A stretch of 64,000 nucleotides of DNA from Colwellia echini. GTDB taxonomy: Bacteria > Pseudomonadota > Gammaproteobacteria > Enterobacterales > Alteromonadaceae. Under the pieces are notes generated by a model. That model was not told the DNA's origin, searched no databases, and saw nothing but the letters and a program-made list of their open reading frames with translations. The position numbers and the translations under genes are program-made. The stretch is taken from positions 1 through 64,000 of the forward strand of contig NZ_PJAI02000020.1 of NCBI RefSeq assembly GCF_002843355.2, written 5' to 3'. This document shows positions 1 to 7,254 of this stretch, in pieces; the first letter of the stretch is position 1; every line of letters starts with the position of its first letter.

Positions 1-47
1 CCAACGTTAACATGCGGTTTTAGACGTTCAAATTTTGCTTTAGCCAT
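1..47 (-). CDS. tuf: Elongation factor Tu, 5' end only
   Basis: Reading the minus strand from the ATG at 47 gives MAKAKFERLKPHVNV, the conserved start of EF-Tu, which carries aminoacyl-tRNA to the ribosome as a GTPase. The rest lies beyond the left edge. It is the last gene behind four tRNA genes, the same order as thrU-tyrU-glyT-thrT-tufB in Escherichia coli, so it is probably the tufB copy and shares the promoter at 612-640. A purine-rich GAGGTATTG lies just upstream of the ATG as ribosome binding site. Confidence 0.95.
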   Translation of the reverse strand, partial: MAKAKFERLKPHVNV

Positions 48-129
48 TTTTCAATACCTCTGGGTATAGTAATAATATACTGTTTAAATTTATTTTTTAA
101 TGTGAAATGAGGATAGATTAATCTAGGAA

Positions 130-205
130 TGGTGCTGATAGGCAGATTCGAACTGCCGACCTCACCCTTACCAAGGGTGCGCTCTACCAACTGAGCCATA
201 TCAGC
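130..205 (-). tRNA. thrT: tRNA-Thr (anticodon GGT)
   Basis: A 76-nt cloverleaf on the minus strand with a GCTGATA acceptor arm, D loop, anticodon loop TTGGTAA, TTCGAAT T-loop and an encoded CCA end. It is nearly identical to E. coli thrT. It is the tRNA gene nearest tuf and belongs to the same transcript. Confidence 0.96.
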
Positions 206-221
206 ATTCATATACAAAGAT

Positions 222-296
<75 letters not shown>

Positions 297-371
297 TTTT
301 CTATCAATTCATCTCTGTTTTTGATTTATCCTTATCTGCCTTTACAGCTTAAACAAGCATAAATCGAAATA

Positions 372-456
372 TGGTGGAGGGAGGTGGATTCGAACCACCG
401 AAGGCTGAGCCGTCAGATTTACAGTCTGATCCCTTTGGCCACTCGGGAACCCCTCC
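372..456 (-). tRNA. tyrU: tRNA-Tyr (anticodon GTA)
   Basis: An 85-nt type II tRNA with a long variable arm. The minus strand has acceptor GGAGGGG, anticodon stem-loop CAGACTGTAAATCTG, TTCGAAT T-loop and encoded CCA. It corresponds to tyrU in the E. coli operon. Confidence 0.96.
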
Positions 457-516
457 ACATCAAGCCATACCTTTAATTAAAGGTACCTTATAAAACTTGT
501 GCTTTATAAGTATTAA

Positions 517-592
<76 letters not shown>

Positions 593-611
593 ACTACATT
601 AAGTGGTGCGA

Positions 612-640
612 ATTCTAGTGTAATGTTTTCCGCCTTGCAA
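612..640 (-). promoter_or_regulatory. Sigma-70 promoter of the tRNA-tuf operon
   Basis: On the minus strand TTGCAA (635-640) and TAGAAT (612-617) are separated by 17 nt and followed by a TCGCACC discriminator. Spacing and position directly upstream of the first tRNA gene fit a strong stable-RNA promoter. A GC-rich discriminator of this kind usually goes with stringent control, which is an inference here. Confidence 0.8.
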
Positions 641-949
641 TAGTTAAATTCAAATATATTACGTTTTTTTTATCTTTATTGTTTGTTTGATGGTTTTTTA
701 CGCAAAGAATGCTTCTTTTCCCTACTTATCCGTTTAAAAACAGGCTATGGCTCAAATAATTAAAGTAAATTTATACTATTAAAGCCCTCTATTTAAGACT
801 TTTCATCAGTAACTCGCAATCAGCTTTGCTGAATATATAGAATATATATTCTAATCTTTACTTAAATCACACTAACGGTTAAAATATGCGCCAATATAAT
901 CATGTAATATGCCTTCATATTACAGCTATACATTCTTTAAGAGATAACC
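641..949. other. Intergenic region with a 16-bp palindrome
   Basis: About 310 bases between the tRNA promoter and the first PEP-CTERM gene. The only clear structure is the perfect palindrome TAGAATATATATTCTA at 838-853, about 100 bases upstream of the downstream start, which could be an operator or simply part of an AT-rich promoter. No convincing gene was seen. Confidence 0.5.
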
Positions 950-1954
950 GTGACCAAATTTACCGCTATTTTATCATTATTAACGTGTTTTTCATGCTCC
1001 GTAACTGCAGGCTCTTTCGTATTACAAGACTACAATGTTGTAACAATAGAAGACTTTCAAACAAGCTCTCATGTTGATGGTAAAGTTTTTGTGGGTGGTG
1101 ATTTAATTGCCAATTCAAAAATAGGTGTGGGTGAGCATTTAACTTCACCTTATGCAGGTGCTACATTACAAGTTGCGGGATCTGTTCAAGGCAGTTCAGG
1201 TATTAGTGTTAAAGGTAGTATGGAGGTTGGAAGCAGCAATTCACTTTCTACTTTTGATAATGGCCATAAGGTTCGCGTTAATAATCAGGAAATTCAAAAC
1301 TCTTCAGGCATATCCATTAATGCTGATTTAACTACTACCGCTATAAATTTTAAAAATGAATTAGAACAAGCATCAACATCATTTCAAAATATGGCTAGCA
1401 CTAACAACACCATTACATATAAAGAAAATAAAAAATATACACTAACGGTTGATGAGTCGTTAGGCGCTGATGATTATGCGGTATTTGATTTAGATTCAAT
1501 GAACAAGTTCTTTAGTAATAGCGCTAATCAAGAAGCTGAAATTATCGCCAATAACATTAATGATATTGCTGGTATTATTATTAATGTTAGCGGTACTACG
1601 ATAAACCAAGCGCAGAACAACAATATGCTAGGTAATATATTCTCTAATTTTAGAGAAAAAATATTATGGAATTTTTATGAAGCAACAACCATTACTTTAA
1701 GCGCTAATAATTTCATGGGTACTTTACTTGCGCCTTTAGCAACAGTAACAGCTATGGGCAATATTGATGGCGCTGTTGGTGCTTATTCATTAATTACTAA
1801 TCGTGAAATACACTTAGTGGGTAGTGAAGTTAGCCCTACACCTTTAGTTAAAGTAAATGAACCAGCAACACTGCTATTATTTGGTTTTGCATTTATTGCA
1901 CTTGCTCGTCGTTTGACTGCTAAGTCGTCTGCTACCAAGTTTTCTAATACTTAG
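950..1954 (+). CDS. PEP-CTERM protein, choice-of-anchor A family
   Basis: A 334-residue exported protein. Residues 1-21 form a signal peptide (cut probably after SVTA). The body begins FVLQDYNVVTIEDFQTSSHVDG and continues with repeated GG/SS-rich beta segments, which I recognise as the choice-of-anchor A domain found in surface proteins with alternative sorting tails. The tail from about residue 303 reads NEPATLLLFGFAFIALARR: a hydrophobic helix followed by Arg, i.e. a PEP-CTERM signal in which the first Pro is replaced by Asn. Exosortase would cut there, but no exosortase gene is in the window. The start is GTG with an AAGAGA ribosome site. The next gene is prsT, consistent with a surface or biofilm-matrix role. 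Confidence 0.82.
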   Translation: MTKFTAILSLLTCFSCSVTAGSFVLQDYNVVTIEDFQTSSHVDGKVFVGGDLIANSKIGVGEHLTSPYAGATLQVAGSVQGSSGISVKGSMEVGSSNSLSTFDNGHKVRVNNQEIQNSSGISINADLTTTAINFKNELEQASTSFQNMASTNNTITYKENKKYTLTVDESLGADDYAVFDLDSMNKFFSNSANQEAEIIANNINDIAGIIINVSGTTINQAQNNNMLGNIFSNFREKILWNFYEATTITLSANNFMGTLLAPLATVTAMGNIDGAVGAYSLITNREIHLVGSEVSPTPLVKVNEPATLLLFGFAFIALARRLTAKSSATKFSNT

Positions 1955-2102
1955 TAATGATTACTACCTTATTCATTACTAAGTAAGTAAATAAAGAATA
2001 AACGACAACCACTTTACTCACAGCCAACTATTATTATTTTTAACGAGTAGATTACAGTGTTTGCGAAAACCATCGCTGTTTAGCTTGTTTTCGGAGCGCT
2101 AA

Positions 2103-4967
2103 ATGTTTAACAATCTACTCGCTTTTCTTTTTCAAAAAGCACTTTTCTTCAGTGTAAAAACCCGTGTATTCCTTATTTTATTTACTTTAATTAGTAGTAA
2201 TGTTTTTGCGCAAAACTCGGCAATAAATCAATCTTATGAAGATGCCTTACAAGCTTTTTATCAAGCCAAATACCAAACCTCAATTATTCATTTAAAAAAT
2301 ATTCTCCAGTTAGACAGTAACCACTTACCTTCTAGAGTATTGATGGCTGAAAATTTGCTACAGCAAGGAAAAGCAAGTGCAGCTGAGGTGGAGCTAAAAT
2401 TTGCTTCTGCTGCAGGTGCAGACAATATGAAAATAATGCCGTTATTGGCAAGAGCATATTTAATACAAAATAATTATCAATTTATCTTAGACATTTATAT
2501 TCCAGAAAATAGTCCCGATAATTACAAGAGTATTATGCAAGGCTATGTTGGTTATGCCTATCTTGGTCAAAGAGATTACCCACAAGCTACTGCAGCTTTT
2601 ACTCAATCACTCACACTATCTCCTAACAACGTTGATGCATTACTTGGCTTAGCTAAAGTTAGCATTCAACAAGAAGATAGCGCACATGCGTTGTCATTAA
2701 TCAAACAAGTACTAACGATTGAGCCGAACAACAAACAAGCCTTATTAATGGCATCAATAACGTATAAATTAACTAATGATTTATCCGCCGCATTAACAAC
2801 CATTAATCAATTAATTTTACTTGATGATAAAAATTACTCTGCTTTATTAACCCGTTCAATGCTGCTTTCTGGATTGGGAGAAGATGAACAAGCAGCTGCT
2901 GATCTCGATATTATTTTAGATCACTTTCCAAATGAACCTATCGCCAATTACGTGCGATTAATTTCAAGCCCTGCACAAGCAGATAACGAAGCTTCTAAAA
3001 AGTTAGAGCTACACTTAATGTCTATTTTGGCGTCCATACCTGCTGAATACAAAAATGAACAACCCGTTTTTTTGTTTTTAACTGGATTGGTTAACTTTCA
3101 AAATAATGCCATGGAAAATGCGCAACAAACTTTATTGAAATATCATAAGAAAGCACCCAACGATATTGCCGCAATTAAACTATTAGCACGAAGTCAAATG
3201 GCATTAGGGGATTATTTTCAGGCAAAAAAACATTTAATAAAAGCTCATTTTCTCGATGAAGCTGATGTGGAAATATGGGCACTGTTAGCGCGTACTTATA
3301 TGATGACGGATGAATTAGATAAAGCAGACTTCTATTTCAAAAAAGTACACAACAGTAATCCAACTGATTTAACGGCAATAATTGATTTAGCAACATTATA
3401 TTTGTTGAATGATGACGTCATTGCCATACAAAAACTACTCGAGCCTGCAACTAAAATAGCCAGCTTAAGTGATAATATTCCTCAGCAAACTCAAATATTG
3501 TTCATGTTGATTAAAGCGTTACAAGAAACCAATTCATTGGATGAAGCGATGCTTTATAGTCAGCAGCTATTAAAGGTTGCTAATAACAACACTTATGCTC
3601 ACCAAATTCAGGGAAATATATTAGCGCTACAAGGTAAAATAGCACCTGCAAAAGCTGCTTTTATTCGTGCCATTGAACTTGACGAAAGCAACTTTCAAGC
3701 GGTGATGTTTTTAGCTCGCATTGAAGCTTTACTAGGTAATATCAACTCGAGCATAGCCTTACTAAAAACAGCACTTGAATCTGGGCCTAATAGCGCTTTA
3801 TATATTGAGCTTGGCGATGTTTATCAGGGTATTAATAACACTGAAGCCAGTATGACTTGGTATCAAAAAGGTTTAGCTAAAAATCCAAGCAGTATATTAG
3901 CTTTAAATAAAATAGTAGCAATTCACTTAGCTGACCATCAATTAGAGCAGGCCGTTGCAATTACTGAAAATTATATACAAAAGTTTGATAATAACGAACA
4001 AGCACATTTATTATTAGCACAACTATATCAACAAAGTGGTTGGTATCAAAAAGCATTAACGCAAATGAATCAGTACGTTAAATTGGCCACCAATCGCGCC
4101 GTAGCGTTTTATCAACTAGCGCAATTACAACTTGTAAATAACGACACAAATGAAGCTGAACTGAGCTTACAGAAATCTATTGCCTGGCAAAGTGATTATC
4201 AGCCCGCATATTTACTACTCCTTTCGCTCTATAACAAGTTAGACACAGCCACAGAAGCTGAAGAGAAGTCATTAAAATTAATTAATGCTTTATCTGCCGT
4301 TTCTGCTGACAAAAGCCTCATCGCGCAATTAACAGCAGATCTTTATTGGTCAATTAACCAAGAAAATAAGGCATTAAATCTTTATCAGCAGTCTTATACT
4401 ATTAAAGCCAATAGAGCCGCATTACTTGGTCTTTTTCGCATCTATCGCTCTAATAAACAATACGTTCAAATAAGTAAATTATTAACTGAATGGTTAAACA
4501 AAAATCCTGACGATCTAACCTTAGCAATATCTTTAGCTGAAAATTATCGCCTAATGGGTGATTTAGCTAAGGCGAGTAGCTATTATCAAACGCTTGTTGA
4601 AAATAATAGCGACAACCCGGTGTTATTAAATAACGCAGCAATAGTTTATCGCGAACTAAAACAATACGACCAAGCCGCAGAATTAATAGACAGAGCTTAT
4701 CAATTGATGCCACAAAACATCATAATTCTAGATACCAAAGCTTGGATTGAATTTCATCGCGGTAATGTCAATAATGCACTCGCACTATTACGTAAAGCGA
4801 ACACCTTAGATTATGAGAATGCTGAAGTTAAATACCACTTAGCGGTTACCTTAGCTGCGTTACAACGAAAAACAGAAGCTCGAAAATATTTACAAGAATC
4901 CGTTAGCAGTGAGCAAACTTATCCTGAAAAATCGCAAGCAAAAGCATTATTATCCTCTTGGCGTTAA
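2103..4967 (+). CDS. prsT: PEP-CTERM system TPR-repeat protein PrsT
   Basis: 954 residues: an N-terminal hydrophobic segment ending VFAQNS (signal peptide, about residues 20-37), then tetratricopeptide repeats for essentially the whole length. The opening YEDALQAFYQAKYQTSIIHLKNILQLD and length match the PrsT family (TIGR02917), whose genes accompany exosortase/PEP-CTERM loci and are thought to help assemble or export exopolysaccharide and sorted proteins. I see no lipobox Cys, so 'lipoprotein' in the family name may not apply here. The start is backed by GGAG at 2093-2096. It lies 148 bases after a PEP-CTERM substrate gene on the same strand. Family assignment is firm; molecular role is only known by association. 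Confidence 0.85.
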   Translation: MFNNLLAFLFQKALFFSVKTRVFLILFTLISSNVFAQNSAINQSYEDALQAFYQAKYQTSIIHLKNILQLDSNHLPSRVLMAENLLQQGKASAAEVELKFASAAGADNMKIMPLLARAYLIQNNYQFILDIYIPENSPDNYKSIMQGYVGYAYLGQRDYPQATAAFTQSLTLSPNNVDALLGLAKVSIQQEDSAHALSLIKQVLTIEPNNKQALLMASITYKLTNDLSAALTTINQLILLDDKNYSALLTRSMLLSGLGEDEQAAADLDIILDHFPNEPIANYVRLISSPAQADNEASKKLELHLMSILASIPAEYKNEQPVFLFLTGLVNFQNNAMENAQQTLLKYHKKAPNDIAAIKLLARSQMALGDYFQAKKHLIKAHFLDEADVEIWALLARTYMMTDELDKADFYFKKVHNSNPTDLTAIIDLATLYLLNDDVIAIQKLLEPATKIASLSDNIPQQTQILFMLIKALQETNSLDEAMLYSQQLLKVANNNTYAHQIQGNILALQGKIAPAKAAFIRAIELDESNFQAVMFLARIEALLGNINSSIALLKTALESGPNSALYIELGDVYQGINNTEASMTWYQKGLAKNPSSILALNKIVAIHLADHQLEQAVAITENYIQKFDNNEQAHLLLAQLYQQSGWYQKALTQMNQYVKLATNRAVAFYQLAQLQLVNNDTNEAELSLQKSIAWQSDYQPAYLLLLSLYNKLDTATEAEEKSLKLINALSAVSADKSLIAQLTADLYWSINQENKALNLYQQSYTIKANRAALLGLFRIYRSNKQYVQISKLLTEWLNKNPDDLTLAISLAENYRLMGDLAKASSYYQTLVENNSDNPVLLNNAAIVYRELKQYDQAAELIDRAYQLMPQNIIILDTKAWIEFHRGNVNNALALLRKANTLDYENAEVKYHLAVTLAALQRKTEARKYLQESVSSEQTYPEKSQAKALLSSWR

Positions 4968-5473
4968 AATAAGTCGATATACGTATGGTCATGTAACTTT
5001 AACTATCGTAGTCTCGTAGTTAACTATCTAACATGCTATTAAATCGATATATTGTTTGCTGTTCGTATTAAATTGTATCAAAATTTAACTAACTTGAGTT
5101 CAGGATAATGAAATTGTAAAGTATAAAATATCAATTATTTGTACTAAAGCATTTACAATAGTTTTAGTTATTCGTAGGTCAAGGCGAGAAAGCGAAACCA
5201 ATAACGAGTTATTGGTAGTTTTCTTAACGAAGAAATACGGATAAATAAGGCTGTTGTAGCACTTTGCTTATTCTAAAATCAGGTTAACTAAACACCTAAA
5301 ATAGACTTTATAAATAGGCGCTAAGCTAGATTAGGTTCAAGTTATACCATTTGAAAAAGATTAATTTATTATTTCAATGGGTATTAATCAAATATCAGTC
5401 AAATAAGTACAAAGGCGGATTAATAATTATTTATTAACCTAATAGAAAGTCAATAACTTAAAAGTACAAAAAA
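4968..5473. other. Intergenic region occupied by a MITE-like element
   Basis: About 500 bases without a gene. Most is the element at 5085-5291 described separately. The remaining flanks are AT-rich, with no tRNA or coding signal. The promoter for the membrane gene starting at 5474 should lie in 5292-5460, but no clear -35/-10 pair stands out. Confidence 0.6.
5085..5291. repeat. MITE-like element, 207 bp, TTAACCTGA-type ends
   Basis: The two ends form imperfect inverted repeats of about 32 bases (left starts TTAACTAACTTGAGTTCAG; the right end read on the minus strand starts TTAGTTAACCTGATTTTAG; roughly 23 of 32 match). The interior has a perfect hairpin with arms ACCAATAAC at about 5195-5214 and no open reading frame. 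Its right 45 bases recur in inverted orientation at 19375-19420, so this is an interspersed repeat, not a local accident. Small size, terminal inverted repeats and no coding capacity fit a non-autonomous transposable element. Confidence 0.75.
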
Positions 5474-5737
5474 ATGAAACTACTTTGTTTATTCTTAATT
5501 ATCGCGGTTATCGTAATAATAATCGTCGGTATTGTTTTAATACATGATTTACCTTCAAAAGTTGCTATTAAACGCGGTCACCCTCAAGCAGATGCCATTA
5601 TGGTTTGTAGCCTTTTAGGTTTATTAATATTTCCTTTTTGGATGTTCGCTTTGTTATGGGCATACACAAAACCTGTGTTGAAACCAATTGAGTTAGAGCA
5701 AGCGCCTAAAGCAACCCAAGCAGAGGGAAGTATCTAA
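5474..5737 (+). CDS. yiaW: DUF3302 (YiaW-like) inner-membrane protein
   Basis: 87 residues with two membrane helices (about 3-25 and 43-65) joined by a short loop with HDLPSKVAIKRGHPQADAI, which is typical of DUF3302/YiaW proteins. The function is unknown; in E. coli the gene sits next to yiaV. Here the stop codon overlaps the ATG of the HlyD-family gene by one base (TAATG), so the two are translationally coupled and probably form one membrane assembly. Confidence 0.8.
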   Translation: MKLLCLFLIIAVIVIIIVGIVLIHDLPSKVAIKRGHPQADAIMVCSLLGLLIFPFWMFALLWAYTKPVLKPIELEQAPKATQAEGSI

Positions 5738-6693
5738 TGGAAATTATTGTAACCGTTGCTTATTTTTTCTTAGTTCGATTTATTTTTGTTGATTACAAGA
5801 TTCTTAAATGGAATTTAGCTTGGGGCATAATTGTTTTTGGTATATATAGTGGTGCGGCTTTAACCGAAATAGTTTTCCTTGGTCAATATGCCCCCTATAG
5901 CGAGCAAGTATTTGTTGAGCGCCGCGTTGTACAGGTAGCTACTTATATGGGCGGGCAAGTTGAAACCGTACATGTAAAAGCTAACACACCAATTAAAAAA
6001 GGTGATCCTCTTTACACTTTAGATAAAACGCCAGTGCAAGATAAACTAGACGCAGCTAAAGCATTATTAGCCGAAGCAAAAACTGCACTTGATAACACCA
6101 AAGCGCTAGTTGACCGTAAAGTAATGGCTGCAACTGAGTTGCCCCTAAAACAAGATGCTTATAATGAAGCGTTAGCTAATGTAAATACCTATAAATATGA
6201 ACTGCAGCAAGTTACAGCTTACGCGCCAAGTGATGGTTATGTGGTAAATCTGCAGTTACATGAAGGACAATTCGTGCGCTTAAAAGCCCCAGTGATGACA
6301 TTTGTAAGTACTGATGAAGCTTGGTTAGTAATGAAAGTACGTCAAGCTGGTAGTCAAAACATAGCGCCAAACCAAGATGTTGAATTTGCATTAACTATGT
6401 ATCCTGGCCATGTGTTTAAAGCAAAAGTAGACTCGTTGGTTAAGGGTGTAGGTGAAGCGCAATTTGATATCAGTGGAAAAATAGCACCGGTTGAATCAGT
6501 AAGAGGTATTGGCCATTTCGCTGTTGTGGTAAATCTTGATGAAGAAGAGTTAGGTAAAGAAATGGTATTTGGCGCAGGTGGTATAGCTGCAATTAATACT
6601 GGCGAAGGCGCACCAGTATTCTGGTTATTACGCCGTATCGAAATTCAATCAGAAAGTTTACTGAATTACGTATACAACCCTTTTAAAAGTTAA
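5737..6693 (+). CDS. yiaV: YiaV-like HlyD/EmrA-family membrane fusion protein
   Basis: 318 residues. Two N-terminal membrane helices (about 3-20 and 26-47) are followed by a periplasmic adaptor domain: a biotinyl-lipoyl-like half (GGQVETVHVKANTPIKKGDPLYTLD), a short coiled-coil hairpin (about 100-150), the second lipoyl half (YAPSDGYVVNLQLHEGQFV) and a beta-barrel. Membrane fusion proteins of this kind link an inner-membrane partner to the periplasm or outer membrane; here the only candidate partner is the overlapping small protein, as no transporter or TolC gene is adjacent. It is slightly shorter than E. coli YiaV. A terminator follows at 6777. Confidence 0.85.
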   Translation: MEIIVTVAYFFLVRFIFVDYKILKWNLAWGIIVFGIYSGAALTEIVFLGQYAPYSEQVFVERRVVQVATYMGGQVETVHVKANTPIKKGDPLYTLDKTPVQDKLDAAKALLAEAKTALDNTKALVDRKVMAATELPLKQDAYNEALANVNTYKYELQQVTAYAPSDGYVVNLQLHEGQFVRLKAPVMTFVSTDEAWLVMKVRQAGSQNIAPNQDVEFALTMYPGHVFKAKVDSLVKGVGEAQFDISGKIAPVESVRGIGHFAVVVNLDEEELGKEMVFGAGGIAAINTGEGAPVFWLLRRIEIQSESLLNYVYNPFKS

Positions 6694-6776
6694 CTCTTAG
6701 CTTAATTGTTATTGAGGTATTTTACAGTAACACTACTCAAGTAATTACTTAGCGCTTACCTCGCAATCAATACTTA

Positions 6777-6816
6777 AAACGGCTTATTATGCACTTCGCG
6801 TAATAAGCCGTTTTTT
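6777..6816 (+). terminator. Rho-independent terminator after yiaV
   Basis: A 14-bp perfect stem, AAAACGGCTTATTA pairing with TAATAAGCCGTTTT, with an 11-nt loop and a following run of T. It ends the yiaW-yiaV transcript. Confidence 0.9.
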
Positions 6817-7254
6817 GTTATTAATTAATAATATGTTAATTAATAACTGTATAGCTCTAGAATATAATCAGCTTTATTAAGGTCAGCTCAGAGCCTTTGG
6901 CGGTCAAAAATAGTGGCTAATATTCACTTCAATTATTAGCGGAAAAGATACGAAATAGAACATTCTATTTGGCTTTTCGATTCGTTATATTGGATTCTAT
7001 TTCAATTAGTTTTCGATGGTTATTTGGGGTAATTCTTCGGTATTTATCTTTAAAAATTAAACATGTAGTTGTGCTGGTGACTAGTATAACTATATTTTTA
7101 AGTTACTGAAATGGTGAGATAACAAAGGATACTTAATCTAATATTGCTGGCTTAGATAGGGAAATTACTATTGCAAGCTTGTTATTTTGTTTGAATTGCA
7201 GACAATTACTGTATCTGTTATTGTTTAATTATTATAAAAAATAGGGTTCGTCCT
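6817..7254. other. Intergenic region upstream of the 834-aa lipoprotein gene
   Basis: About 440 AT-rich bases. GAAATAGAA and TTCTATTTC segments recur in opposite orientation between 6951 and 7005, giving weak secondary structure. The promoter for the lipoprotein gene must be here but cannot be picked with confidence. No coding sequence or known RNA was recognised. Confidence 0.4.

Noticed and set aside
20..217. 65-codon minus-strand frame overlapping tRNA-Thr
   Set aside because: It is read through a tRNA gene and the tuf leader; the cloverleaf explains the sequence.
886..1077. 63-codon plus-strand frame at the start of the PEP-CTERM gene
   Set aside because: It overlaps the signal peptide of the GTG-started gene in another frame, and has no protein-like composition.
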